From: Acidobacteriaceae bacterium
GTDB lineage: Bacteria > Acidobacteriota > Terriglobia > Bryobacterales > Bryobacteraceae
DNA length: 53,859 nucleotides
Reading direction: 5' to 3'
Assembly (NCBI GenBank): GCA_903970405.1
Contig: CAJCIT010000305.1
Coordinates: 1-53,859 of the forward strand
The position numbers were made by a program, and so were the translations under genes. The stretch's first letter is position 1. Each line of letters begins with the position of its first letter. The notes beneath the pieces are model-generated. The model was given only the letters and a program-made list of their open reading frames with translations, was not told where the DNA came from and did not search any database. Positions 32,903 through 41,906 of this stretch are shown here, piece after piece.

Positions 32903-35235
32903 GGCCGTTTGCTCAGTGTCTCCCGGTTGAGATGCGTATTGATCTTGATGAGGCTGGTGGATTGAATCGCCGTCTCCTTGCCGTCGCGAAGCGCTGCTAC
33001 GCGGAATGGCAGCTTGAGCCCCGCCACATCTCGCCAATCGGAGGGCTGGTCATCGGCTTCGAAACGGTTGTCACGATATTTGATGTGGAGCAGAGCGCCC
33101 GTCTCCCGATCGAACGTGAGATGCAGAGGTTGCCCCTGGGAAGGCGTCCATTCAAACATCCCCTCCCCCGTATAAGACAACGCCGCCGGGTTCTTAGCCA
33201 TCGCGATCAGCACCATCACCGCGCCTCGAAGATTGACCTCGGCGATGCTGTCCAGCATGGCCTCCGGGATATCTTCATTCCCTGCGCCGCTGTCCATCCA
33301 GCCGAACTTCGGCCGCATGAACATCACCGTGGTCTTGTCTCCCGTCACTTGCGTCATGCGCACGTAATCCGGATAGATGATTTCAGCCGTCAAACGGCTC
33401 GGCGCCCGGGCGCCGCCATAGACCGTCTCTGACTGTGTTGTGAAGTCGTCAACCTGCGCCAGCCGCTCCCTGCCGCCCAGGAACGCAAAGATCTTATCGA
33501 GCAGCTTCTTTCCCTCGCTTTGCGCTCCCTCATCGACCACCGGCCGGTCCGGAGGAATTGAAATGTCAAGATCGTTCACCGGCAACTTCAAGCCGGCCAG
33601 CGGTTGGCCGAACCTGCTTCGATTCCCCACCGCCACAATTGTGAACTCGTCCGTCTTGAAGTACTCTTTCGCAACCCGCAGCACATCGGCTTTCGTTACC
33701 GCCTCCACGTCATGCTGGTATTGGTTCAGATAGTCCGGCCGGTACCCATAGTAGTCGTAGGTGACCAGCCGGAGCAGCGTGCTTTCGGGGCGCTCAAAGG
33801 CAAATACGAAGCTATTCAGCGTCGTGTCCTTGGCGGTCTGCAACTCCTGGTCGGTGATCTCAACGCTCCGCATCCGGTTCACCTGTTGCAGAACGGCCTG
33901 CAGGGTCTCCGCGGTCGCCTCCGCCCTGCAGCTCCCGCTAATGTTAAAAACGCCGGGATGATCGTAATTGGCGGCCCAACTCGCCTCAATCGAATAGGCA
34001 TAGCCGAGGCGGCTTCGCACCTCTCGAAACAAACGGCTGCTGAAACCTCCACCCAGGACGTCGGCGGCCACCGTCAGAGCGGCATAGTCTTTGCTGTCCA
34101 GACGACCCCCCATCTCGCCGAACTCAAAGAAGGTCTGGGCAACATCGTCTTTTTGCACAAAATAGACGCCGGGCGTTGCCTTCCAGTCCGCCGGCGGAAA
34201 GGGTGGCGCCTTTTCTTGTGTGGCCGTCCATCCCGCGAACAAATGCTCCAGTTTCCTCTGCATCTCAGACGTGTCGAAGTCCCCGTAGATGTACAGCGTT
34301 GTGTTCGCTGGAAAGAAGTATCGCTTGTAGAAGGCCCGGATATCGTCCCGCGTCACGGCGCTGACCGTGGCGTACTCCTCATTCGCGCCGTACGGCGTGT
34401 CCGGCCCGTATACCAGGCTGAGGCTTTCACGAGCCGCGATCGAAGAAGCATCGTCATTCCGCCGGGAGATAAAGCTCTTCACCTGCGTCCGCGCCAGTTC
34501 GATCTTCTCTTGGCTGAACGCCGGCGTCACCAGCACGTCGTGGAACCAGCCCAGCACATCGTTGGTGTTCTCACGCAGACAACTGAATGAAAGTGAGCCG
34601 CTACCTTCAACAATGCTCGATTCAATCTCCGCCGCCACCGATTCCAGCTTTTCATCCAGCCGATCGGCCGTCAGGCTCTCCGTGCCTCCGCCGCGCAGGG
34701 CGATGCCCGTCAGGGTGGCGAGGCCCCGTTTGTCCTTCGGATCGAAGAGATTGCCCGTTCGAATCACGGCGCCGCCCCGAACCAGCGGCAGCTCATGATT
34801 TTCCAGAAGGTAGACTTTCATGCCGTCGGCCAGCGTAAAGACCACCGGCTTGGGAATTTGAACCTCGCCCAGCGGCTTAAATGTCAGGGCGGCCGGTAAC
34901 GGAAGCGGACCCGTTTCGCGGACTACGATCGCCTCGTCGTCACCAGTCGTTTGGGAGGCATTCGTCGACGTTGCTTTCGACCCCACCGGACGGGGCTTGG
35001 CTGGTGTCTGGGCTTGGAGCGGGATGCCGCCAACGGCTATCGCCAGCACGATGCATATGACCGCCGCAATCGCGCTTAGCGTCCCGCGACTTATTACGCC
35101 GCGGCTTACCGAGCCGCGACCGTGAGGGAGCGACCGCGGCGTTGGTCGTGTTGTGTCAACCGGTCGCTCCCTGACGGTCGCGGCTCGGTAGGCGTGGACA
35201 GGTTCGTCGGGCTCCAAGCAAGCGAGTGACCTCAT
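32899..35235 (-). CDS. M16-family peptidase-like protein without active site, fused to a LolA-like domain
   Basis: The 778-residue protein has two M16 halves (from about GMKVYLLENHELPLVRGGAVIRTG) and a C-terminal LolA-like domain of about 250 residues (from KKLLDKIFAFLGGRERL). The zinc motif HxxEH is absent: the site reads KRGLATLTGIALRG, so it is the inactive member of a pair, as in mitochondrial-type and bacterial heterodimers. The ATG at 35235 overlaps the stop of the active partner as ATGA. The first 60 residues before the signal helix (AIAAVICIVLAIAVGG) are translated from the hairpin repeat at 35107-35190, giving RAATVRERP and SLPHGRGSVSR. No better in-frame ATG exists downstream before the helix. 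Confidence 0.87.
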   Translation of the reverse strand: MRSLACLEPDEPVHAYRAATVRERPVDTTRPTPRSLPHGRGSVSRGVISRGTLSAIAAVICIVLAIAVGGIPLQAQTPAKPRPVGSKATSTNASQTTGDDEAIVVRETGPLPLPAALTFKPLGEVQIPKPVVFTLADGMKVYLLENHELPLVRGGAVIRTGNLFDPKDKRGLATLTGIALRGGGTESLTADRLDEKLESVAAEIESSIVEGSGSLSFSCLRENTNDVLGWFHDVLVTPAFSQEKIELARTQVKSFISRRNDDASSIAARESLSLVYGPDTPYGANEEYATVSAVTRDDIRAFYKRYFFPANTTLYIYGDFDTSEMQRKLEHLFAGWTATQEKAPPFPPADWKATPGVYFVQKDDVAQTFFEFGEMGGRLDSKDYAALTVAADVLGGGFSSRLFREVRSRLGYAYSIEASWAANYDHPGVFNISGSCRAEATAETLQAVLQQVNRMRSVEITDQELQTAKDTTLNSFVFAFERPESTLLRLVTYDYYGYRPDYLNQYQHDVEAVTKADVLRVAKEYFKTDEFTIVAVGNRSRFGQPLAGLKLPVNDLDISIPPDRPVVDEGAQSEGKKLLDKIFAFLGGRERLAQVDDFTTQSETVYGGARAPSRLTAEIIYPDYVRMTQVTGDKTTVMFMRPKFGWMDSGAGNEDIPEAMLDSIAEVNLRGAVMVLIAMAKNPAALSYTGEGMFEWTPSQGQPLHLTFDRETGALLHIKYRDNRFEADDQPSDWRDVAGLKLPFRVAALRDGKETAIQSTSLIKINTHLNRETLSKRP
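35107..35190. repeat. complete palindromic repeat, inside the M16-like gene
   Basis: The left arm 35107-35136 (TACCGAGCCGCGACCGTGAG, then GGAGCGACCG) and the right arm 35161-35190 are complements at 29 of 30 positions, around a 24-base loop. Its arms recur elsewhere in the window (28188, 37831, 39691-39765, parts at 15611 and 46695). Confidence 0.9.
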
Positions 35236-36821
35236 TGCTCGCTCCCGGGCGTAGCCGGCGCCTTGTCGCCGGCCGGCCCTGGCGTCAAGCGAAACACCGT
35301 GCGAGTCTCCGGCTTCAAATACTCATTCGCCACTCGCATCACATCGCCGGCCGTGATCTTGTCGAACTCTTCGATCTCAGTGAAAAGCTTGCGCCAATCT
35401 CCAAAGTCTCCCTGCGTCGATGCCAGTTCCGCGGCCAGCGTCTGATCGCTCTCCAGCTTCTCAATCAACCCGGCGCGCAGTTTCGCTCGAATCCGTTGCA
35501 GCGTCGCATCGTCCACCTTCTCGGTCTTCAGCCGGTCAATGATCGCAAACAGCGGCTTCTCGCAATCGTCCAGCGTCCGGTCCAGATTCGGTGCAAAATA
35601 AACCATGAACAGATTCGGATATCTGCCGGCGGGGAACAGCGGACTCACCCCCACGTTCAGCGCCAGCTTCTTGTCTCTTACCAACTCCTTGTAGGCTATT
35701 CCCGTACGGCCGCCCGCCAGCACTTCGCCTATCGCTTCCAGAACCGCGTTGTCCTTCGACGTCACCGGAGGCCGCTTATACCCGATCAATTCAAAAGGCT
35801 GCGATTCGCGCTGAATTGTGCCGCGCTTTTCCACCGTCTGCGGCGGTTCCACAATACTCACCGGAGGCGGCGCCGGACCGCCCGGAATGACGCCAAAGTA
35901 TTTCTGGGCCAGACGCCGGGCTTCCGCGGGATCGATGTCGCCCACAATGGCCAGCGTGATATTGGAGGGAACGTAATACTTCTTATAGAAGGCGATGGCG
36001 TCGGCGAGCCGGAAGTTCTCAATATCGTGCGCCGAACCGCCGGGCGTATGGCGGTACGGGTGCACGTCGAAGGCTTTGTTGAGGAACGCTTCCTCAAGCT
36101 GTCCCTCGGGATTCGATTCGATATTCATCCGCCGCTCTTCCCGCACCACTGACCGCTCCTTATAAAACTCCCGGAACACCGGAGCGAAGAAACGTTCCGA
36201 CTCCAGCAGAAACCACAATTCAGCGCGATTTGAAGGAAGCTTGTAATAAAACTCCGTGGCGTCGGCGCCGGTCTGCGCATTCAATCCAGCGCCGCCGTTT
36301 TCCTCGATGACTTGGGTATAGAGATTGGGGTACAGGTACTTTTCCCCCAATTCCACCTCGGTGTCCAGGCGCCGCGCCAACTGAACCACGCGCTCGCGGT
36401 CCGCGGCCGCGCCCTTTTCCCGTTCTTCATTCAGCGCGTCGTAGGCCTTTTCGATGGCCCTCATCTGTTCCTTTTCAATCGCCCAGTTCTTTGAACCGAT
36501 CTGAGCAGTGCCTTTGAAGGCCATGTGCTCAAACATATGAGCGAGTCCGGTTTTGCCAGGAGGATCGTCCACTGAGCCGGCGTTGACGTAGGAGTTGAAA
36601 GCGACCACGGGCGCGTTATGCCGCTCCACCACGATGAAATGAAAGCCGTTCGGGAGGGTGAATTCCGTCACATGCTTCTGGAATTCCTCAAGGGACTGCG
36701 GGAGCGCCGAGCCGATCGACAGAAGTATCAGCAGCGCAGAGGCCGCCCGCCGGCCGTTGAAGGCGATCCGGCTCAGCCCATCGGCGCCGAAGTGAAAGGG
36801 CAGGAATGGAAGTCTCTTCAT
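35232..36821 (-). CDS. M16-family zinc metallopeptidase, active subunit, exported
   Basis: The 529-residue protein has a hydrophobic export segment (residues about 27-42, AASALLILLSIGSALPQ) and the M16 zinc motif H95-M-F-E98-H99 in GLAHMFEHMAFKG. A helical, charged insert of about 60 residues follows before FYYKLPSNRAELWFLLESERF and VREERRMNIES, which carries the distal ligand glutamates. The C-terminal half starts at IVGDIDPAEARRLAQKYFG. It overlaps its inactive partner by 4 bases. Together they likely form a periplasmic peptidase for peptides, with this chain supplying the catalysis. The length fits the M16B group. Confidence 0.93.
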   Translation of the reverse strand: MKRLPFLPFHFGADGLSRIAFNGRRAASALLILLSIGSALPQSLEEFQKHVTEFTLPNGFHFIVVERHNAPVVAFNSYVNAGSVDDPPGKTGLAHMFEHMAFKGTAQIGSKNWAIEKEQMRAIEKAYDALNEEREKGAAADRERVVQLARRLDTEVELGEKYLYPNLYTQVIEENGGAGLNAQTGADATEFYYKLPSNRAELWFLLESERFFAPVFREFYKERSVVREERRMNIESNPEGQLEEAFLNKAFDVHPYRHTPGGSAHDIENFRLADAIAFYKKYYVPSNITLAIVGDIDPAEARRLAQKYFGVIPGGPAPPPVSIVEPPQTVEKRGTIQRESQPFELIGYKRPPVTSKDNAVLEAIGEVLAGGRTGIAYKELVRDKKLALNVGVSPLFPAGRYPNLFMVYFAPNLDRTLDDCEKPLFAIIDRLKTEKVDDATLQRIRAKLRAGLIEKLESDQTLAAELASTQGDFGDWRKLFTEIEEFDKITAGDVMRVANEYLKPETRTVFRLTPGPAGDKAPATPGSEQ

Positions 36822-36881
36822 GAGTGAAGGGCGGAGTACTCCAGAGCGCGACGGGTGGGACGGCGCCGGTTTCAGACCTCT

Positions 36882-37700
36882 TTACGGAGCCTGTACTCCG
36901 GTGCTTGAGGCCGGCTTTGAGTTCAGGCTCTTCTGCAATTCGAGCATCGGCGATTGGCTGACCCGAATCAGACCGCGCCGCGGCCGATCGAGATCGACGA
37001 TGACCGCCACAACCATCGCGAATAGAAGGCTGAGGGTGATGCTGGTAAGTAAGGACCGCGCTCCCGACAGCCCGCCGAGAAAGCCGAGCATCGCCATACA
37101 AAGGACCGCCGAGAAAACAAGAAGCAGAATCGCGCTGTTTGGCACGTGATTGCGGCCGGCGTCAAGACGCGATGAATGACTGTCGATGACCGAGTTCAGG
37201 GCTTGAACATACAGGGTTGTGTAGAAGGACGCGGGATTTCCGTTCGCCGCGGCCATGCTTTCAGCCCAGAGGCGGTCCTGCAACTCGCCGCCCTTCTGGA
37301 TCTCGGCGGCGCGCGCGGCCTGATCGAGCGTAGTGTAGATGGCGAGCCGGTTGTCCACGTACCGGCGCAGCAGAGCCGCGCTGGTTTCAGACTGCGGTTT
37401 CGGCAGCAGTTGCGTGCGCAAATAGGCGGTGCCGATGTCATTCGATTCCTGCAAAACCATTTCACGCCTGGCGTCATAACGGCTGACGGCCATGGAGAAG
37501 GTGAAGCCGAGCAAGAGGCCGAGAAGTGTCAGCGCGGCTGAGCTAGCCGTATTCAACAGGGGATGCCGCTCACTGCGTCCGTGCTTGAATTCAACGAGGC
37601 CCAACCATGCGCCGGCTTGAGCGGCGGCCAGCATCAGGCCGAAGAAGACGCAGAACAGAACCCACTGGCCGGAGTCATATATAAATGCGTCTACGCTCAA
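36882..37700 (-). CDS. bestrophin-like (DUF4239) membrane protein
   Basis: The 272-residue protein has four membrane helices in two pairs: about residues 14-32 and 52-70, then 190-212 and 215-236. The middle, cytoplasmic part is helical (MAVSRYDARREMVLQESNDIGTAYLRTQLLP). This layout and the motif LLGLLLGFTFSMAVSRYDARR with ESNDIGTA are typical of DUF4239, a bestrophin-like family; ion conduction is suspected but unproven. The start at 37700 appears to be TTG (SVDAFIYDSG). It stands alone. Confidence 0.85.
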   Translation of the reverse strand: MSVDAFIYDSGQWVLFCVFFGLMLAAAQAGAWLGLVEFKHGRSERHPLLNTASSAALTLLGLLLGFTFSMAVSRYDARREMVLQESNDIGTAYLRTQLLPKPQSETSAALLRRYVDNRLAIYTTLDQAARAAEIQKGGELQDRLWAESMAAANGNPASFYTTLYVQALNSVIDSHSSRLDAGRNHVPNSAILLLVFSAVLCMAMLGFLGGLSGARSLLTSITLSLLFAMVVAVIVDLDRPRRGLIRVSQSPMLELQKSLNSKPASSTGVQAP

Positions 37701-37830
37701 GAGTCACCTCGCATCGACCCAGCCGGGTTGTCCAGCGCGGCGCCGCGCCACCGGCAAGAATGCCGAACTTGTATTCTACGACGGAGCCGCTTGCCGGTCC
37801 CGGAGGATCGCCCGACGCCCTCTACGCGCC

Positions 37831-37863
37831 TACTGAGCCGCGACCGTCAGGGAGCGACCGGTT
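37831..37863. repeat. single arm of the palindromic repeat family
   Basis: GAGCCGCGACCGTCAGGGAG followed by CGACCGGTT matches the left arm at 35107-35136. It fills part of the 243-base gap between the DUF4239 and methyltransferase genes, which contains nothing else identified. Confidence 0.75.
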
Positions 37864-37943
37864 GTCCCGGACACGTTTTGGCGCTCCACTCGCCCTCTTC
37901 TGAAACCGCGCGCGTCAGCACGCGGGTAAAGGCGCAGTTCCTC

Positions 37944-38633
37944 TTACTGAGCCGGCGTGCGGCGGAAGAAGACGATGTGCTGCCAGGGCATGGTCTCAAC
38001 CGACTTGTCAAAGATGAAGCCTTCCGGTTGGACCTCGGCTTTAACCTCGGAAAGACTCATTTTGTGTTCGAGGCGGATGGGAACGGCAGCATCCTCTTTA
38101 CGGTACTCAAGCAGCACCAGCCGTCCGTCACTCTTGAGGGATTCGCGGATGTGTTGGAGCATGCGCTGGGGCCGCGAGAACTCATGGTAAACGTCAACCA
38201 GGATCACCAGGTCGAGTTGGCCGGACGGAAGCTTCGGATCGGATTCAGTGCCGAGCACCGTTTCGATGTTCTTGACACCCTGCGCATCGGCGTTTGCGCG
38301 CAGGCGTTGCAGCATTTCCGGCTGAATGTCGTTCGAATAGACCTTGCCGTCCGGCCCCACGCGTTTGGCAATCCGAATGGAATAGAAACCAGTGCCGGCG
38401 CCGACGTCGCCCACCTTCATACCAGGCTTCAAGTTGAAAGCGTCGAGCGCTTTTTCCGGCTCTTCCTCACGTTCGCGCTCAGTCCGATCGAGCCAGTCGG
38501 CGCCGCTGGTTCCCATCACCGGCGCAAAACGGCGGCCCGTGATGGGGTGCTCCGTCTGCGCAAACGCGGGCAGCGCGACCAGCCCCGCCAGCACAATCAA
38601 TTTGAAACGATCGGGTGGTCGAGAGAACCGCAT
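37944..38633 (-). CDS. exported class I SAM-dependent methyltransferase-like protein
   Basis: From ATG 38633 the product is 229 residues with a signal peptide (MRFSRPPDRFKLIVLAGLVALP, cleavage near AFAQ). The rest is a class I methyltransferase fold: VGDVGAGTGFYSIRIAKRVG (SAM motif I), VYSNDIQPEMLQRL, LDLVILVDVYHEFSRPQRML and LVLLEYRKED. This combination is known for a set of acidobacterial and proteobacterial proteins annotated as methyltransferases, but SAM is not expected outside the cytoplasm, so its cofactor or location is puzzling. The gene is divergent from the exported hypothetical at 38721. Confidence 0.88.
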   Translation of the reverse strand: MRFSRPPDRFKLIVLAGLVALPAFAQTEHPITGRRFAPVMGTSGADWLDRTEREREEEPEKALDAFNLKPGMKVGDVGAGTGFYSIRIAKRVGPDGKVYSNDIQPEMLQRLRANADAQGVKNIETVLGTESDPKLPSGQLDLVILVDVYHEFSRPQRMLQHIRESLKSDGRLVLLEYRKEDAAVPIRLEHKMSLSEVKAEVQPEGFIFDKSVETMPWQHIVFFRRTPAQ

Positions 38634-38720
38634 CGCAAGAATAGACGTCAAAAGAGGGTGCAAAGGTTCGCTGCCTCCCGTAAGAAAATGGCTGATGTGG
38701 GACTTATCGCTGGCAGGAGA

Positions 38721-39659
38721 ATGTCTTTGAACAAGCGATGGCGCCTATTCCTGCCCCTTCTGGCGGGGGTGGTGTTCTGTTTGGTGACAGGGGGGGTGGG
38801 CCCGGCCGCGGGGCTCCCTTGCGGCGCGGCGAACTTTGAAATCCCCCTTGAAATTCTGGGAGCCGGCCTCTCCAGTGCGGAGGACGATCCGTTTGTTTCA
38901 CCCTCGTATCGATTCATGCCCGGCGACTTCATCTACTTCGTGTTTCAAGTGAGCGGCTACCGGGTTGAGGCCAAGCCGAAAGACAAAGAGAAAGGCAAGG
39001 AGGAGGAGGAGGAAGGCGGCCAGTTGCACCTCTCCTATGAAATCGAACTGGTGGATGCGGAGGGTGTTTCGCTGACCACGCCAGTAACGGGAGTTATCGA
39101 GGATGAGACGTCGTCCAAGGACAAGAACTGGCTCCCGAAGCGGCGCGTCTCTTTCCAGTTGCCGCCGTTGCTGGCGGCGGGGCGATTCACCCTGCGCGCT
39201 ACGGTTAAGGACAATGTTTCGCAGGCCTCGGCGACGCGGGAATTTCCCTTTCAAACGGGCGGGCACGAACTGACGCAAAGCGCGGCGCTGGCCGTGCAGC
39301 GCTTCACCTTCTACCGGACGGAACAAGAGGCCGATCCACTGGATGTTGCCGCCTACCGGGCAGGCGACACGGTTTGGGCGCGTTTCGACATCACGGGATT
39401 CAAAACCGCTCCGGGCAACCGGTACCGGCTGGAATATGGCGTGGCTGCCTTGAAGCCGGATGGTTCAGTCCTGTTCAAGCAGGAGAAGGCGGCCGAATTG
39501 ACGTCGGAGAGCTTTTATCCCGCGCGGTTTGTGCCTGGGATACTGAGTCTGACCACGACGGCCGGACTGATTCACACCGAGTACACGATTGTGCTGACCG
39601 TGCGCGATCTGGTGGGCAAGCAGGCGTTGGAGACGCGGCACACGTTTCGAATTGAGTGA
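38721..39659 (+). CDS. exported hypothetical protein, beta-rich
   Basis: I place the start at ATG 38721 because it gives a clean signal peptide (MSLNKRWRLFLPLLAGVVFC, then LVTGGVGPAAG); the frame is open for 1.1 kb further upstream, but that part is antisense to a methyltransferase gene. The 312-residue product has a highly charged stretch near residues 80-98 (KPKDKEKGKEEEEEGG) and two related beta domains of about 110 residues (YRFMPGDFIYFVFQVSGY and YRAGDTVWARFDITGF are equivalent), each ending in a Thr/Val-rich strand pattern (FTLRATVKD, YTIVLTVRD). The pattern is Ig-like. Function is unknown. Confidence 0.8.
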   Translation: MSLNKRWRLFLPLLAGVVFCLVTGGVGPAAGLPCGAANFEIPLEILGAGLSSAEDDPFVSPSYRFMPGDFIYFVFQVSGYRVEAKPKDKEKGKEEEEEGGQLHLSYEIELVDAEGVSLTTPVTGVIEDETSSKDKNWLPKRRVSFQLPPLLAAGRFTLRATVKDNVSQASATREFPFQTGGHELTQSAALAVQRFTFYRTEQEADPLDVAAYRAGDTVWARFDITGFKTAPGNRYRLEYGVAALKPDGSVLFKQEKAAELTSESFYPARFVPGILSLTTTAGLIHTEYTIVLTVRDLVGKQALETRHTFRIE

Positions 39660-39690
39660 GCGGGACAGATTTGACCGCCCGCAACTCTTC

Positions 39691-39765
39691 CGACCCGCGA
39701 CCGTCAGGGAGCGACCGGTCGGCCTGGGGAGACTTGCTTCTGCGTTCGCTCCCTAGTCGCGGCTC
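39691..39765. repeat. degenerate copy of the palindromic repeat
   Basis: The left arm GCGACCGTCAGGGAGCGACC (from 39697) and the right arm GTTCGCTCCCTAGTCGCGGC (from 39744) are imperfect complements around a short loop. It lies between two convergent genes and could also act as a bidirectional stop. Confidence 0.75.
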
Positions 39766-39797
39766 TGAAGGCGTGAGCGCGTCCTGGACCGAATCGC

Positions 39798-41240
39798 CTA
39801 ATGACCGGTTTCGAGGACGATGACCTCACCGCCCCCAGTGTCGATGCGCTTCACTTCGTGGAAGTTGAGGCCGCGAAAGTAAACCTCAGCATCCTTTCGC
39901 TGGGAGGGCTCAACATAGGGGTGCATCAGCATGACGATCCGCGGATGAAAGAAATCCTCGCATTCCGCCGGCGAAAGCTTCGGTTCAAGTGTGCGAAACA
40001 GGAAAGGCGACAGACGTTCCGAAACAAACACCACACAGGCATTTGGGGTTACTTCCGGCAGAGCGGCGACGGCGATGCGGTGGATGTTCTCGTTGCGCGA
40101 CGTGAGAAATGTGTAGTCGCCGATGAGGCAGAAGACCAGGAACACAGCAGCCGCGGACCAGGCGGCGAACTGGCTGATTGACTCCAGCCAGTCAAGGCCG
40201 GCGCAGAAGAGAATCATAAAGCCCGGCAACGACCATAGCATCTGCGAAGGCTCGAAGGCGGAATTCGACGTGTCATCGACGATCAAATTCACGATCAGGC
40301 TGATGAGCGCGCCGCCAAAAAGACAGAACAGAGCTTGGCGTTTGAACTGCGAAGCGGCTGAGTACCTGTAAGCGCGCCAGAGTCCGACGCCCACGCCGAG
40401 CGTCAAGACGATGGTCAGCACGTAGCCCGCGTTGCCGCCGCCGGTCACGTCACGGATTACCATCGGCCAATCCGTATCGCTGAGCCAATAGGTGTCGGAC
40501 GGAATGAGGCGATAGCGAAGATGCGGGCGGTGCGGCCAGAAGACATAAGGCAGATAGAGCAGGGCGGCGCCGGCTGTGGCGGGCAGCAGATGCCACAATG
40601 ATCGCCTCACCTCCTTGCTCTGGATGAACGCGAGGGTGCAAAGCGCCAAGCCCACGCCCGAGATCACTGACCGCGGCACGGCATAGAGACAAAAAAGCAA
40701 GCCCAGGCCGTACAGGATGGAGTTCCAAATGTCCGGCGCTTCCATGACCCGGAGAAAGCATAAGGCCGTCACCAGGACAGCGGTAACGCCCAACTCAAAA
40801 GGCCGCGCCTCCACCGCGAAGCAATAGTGGATAGGAATGGCGGCAAACAACACAACGGCCAAAACACTATTCCGCAGGTTGGCGCGCTGCGTGAGCCGCC
40901 AAAAGAGAAACACGTTGAGAAGGGCGAAAAGGACTGTGGATAGGCGGGCGGCCCAAGGGGCGAAACCCAAGATGGCAACGAACGGAAACTGAAGCACGTA
41001 ACCGAGCGGAGATTCTCCGGGCGATGACGCCGGCCAACTCAACAGTTGCGTGATCCGCGAAGCATTCGGCGAGATAGCGATGGCTTCGTAAAGCTTGACC
41101 GTCCGCGGATCGACGGCCCCCGCCATCTGGAGGATTTCCGGCAGCCATAATGGCAACAGCACTATGCCTGCAATTAACGCCGGTATGTAAATCAGATACA
41201 ACAGGCGCGCATCCCGCAGCCGGGATCGGGAACTAGCCAT
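39798..41240 (-). CDS. GT-C fold membrane glycosyltransferase (ArnT/PMT-like family 39)
   Basis: The 480-residue protein has about 10-11 membrane helices and a soluble C-terminus of about 90 residues (IVMLMHPYVEPSQRKDAEVYF). The first loop carries DPRTVKLYEAIA and SPGESPLGYVLQFPFVAILG, which recall the acidic loop and the SPPLYY-type motif of family 39 glycosyltransferases such as ArnT, followed by AARLSTVLFALLNVFLFWRL and EARPFELGVTAV. These enzymes take sugars from polyprenyl-phosphate donors on the outer face of the inner membrane. No classical DE motif is certain, so the call is at family level. Confidence 0.82.
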   Translation of the reverse strand: MASSRSRLRDARLLYLIYIPALIAGIVLLPLWLPEILQMAGAVDPRTVKLYEAIAISPNASRITQLLSWPASSPGESPLGYVLQFPFVAILGFAPWAARLSTVLFALLNVFLFWRLTQRANLRNSVLAVVLFAAIPIHYCFAVEARPFELGVTAVLVTALCFLRVMEAPDIWNSILYGLGLLFCLYAVPRSVISGVGLALCTLAFIQSKEVRRSLWHLLPATAGAALLYLPYVFWPHRPHLRYRLIPSDTYWLSDTDWPMVIRDVTGGGNAGYVLTIVLTLGVGVGLWRAYRYSAASQFKRQALFCLFGGALISLIVNLIVDDTSNSAFEPSQMLWSLPGFMILFCAGLDWLESISQFAAWSAAAVFLVFCLIGDYTFLTSRNENIHRIAVAALPEVTPNACVVFVSERLSPFLFRTLEPKLSPAECEDFFHPRIVMLMHPYVEPSQRKDAEVYFRGLNFHEVKRIDTGGGEVIVLETGH

Positions 41241-41396
41241 GCAGTCACCAGTCTACGGCATGAACGCGGCTATCCGGAGTTCAGAGGGCCGCCAGCTTTG
41301 CGCTGGCCCGGTTGGCAGGGGAGGGCATTTGTATGGATTCGTACATCGCCAGGGCCTCGGACAACAGACAGCGTGCCTTCGCCGCGTCCCCGGAAT

Positions 41397-41906
41397 TTAC
41401 AACGCGACCGGCATCGGCAGGCCGGATTTGGCCAGCGAGCGCTCCAGAAGCACGATGGCGTCGCACTCCTTGACGCCGCGGGCGATGGACGTCTCCATGA
41501 TGATCATTTGCCGCGACCGGTCCAGCATCTTCTTCTCGCGAAATGAGAGGGGCTTCGTGGTCTGAATCATGAGAAGCGTCTTGAACACCTCTGCAATCTC
41601 CAGCAAACTGCCGTTTTTCATCTTGTCTGAGTTTTCTTTGAACCGGTCTTTCCAATCCTGCACGCAGCCAGGACGGCCTGCGCCAAGGTAAGCGAGAACC
41701 CTGGTGATCTCGCTGGTTTTGGTGACCTTTCGAAGACCCACATCGCCGACATGGGAAAACGGCACCATTACCGTCATGCTGTTTGGAAGGAGCCGGAGCA
41801 GGTAAAAACGCTCCTGCTGCGTTCCGAAGGACCGAGAACTGATGTTCTCAATGGTTCCTACACCGTGGTTTGGATAAACCACTTTCTCGCCAACCTGGAA
41901 GGTCAT
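41397..41906 (-). CDS. carD: CarD-family transcriptional regulator
   Basis: The 169-residue protein opens with the RNA-polymerase interaction domain, MTFQVGEKVVYPNHGVGTIENI, followed by FYLLRLLPNSMTVMVPFSHVGDVGLR, and a helical C-terminal DNA-binding domain (WKDRFKENSDKMKNGSLLEIAEVFKTLLM to EKKMLDRSRQMIIMETS). CarD binds RNA polymerase beta and stabilises the open promoter complex, mainly at ribosomal RNA promoters. It is a single gene. The region upstream (about 660 bases) has no other gene and would hold its promoter. Confidence 0.95.
   Translation of the reverse strand: MTFQVGEKVVYPNHGVGTIENISSRSFGTQQERFYLLRLLPNSMTVMVPFSHVGDVGLRKVTKTSEITRVLAYLGAGRPGCVQDWKDRFKENSDKMKNGSLLEIAEVFKTLLMIQTTKPLSFREKKMLDRSRQMIIMETSIARGVKECDAIVLLERSLAKSGLPMPVAL

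Noticed and set aside
37563-38720. Long 5' extension of the exported gene at 38721
   Set aside because: It is antisense to the methyltransferase gene and lacks natural composition; the signal peptide at 38721 marks the real start.
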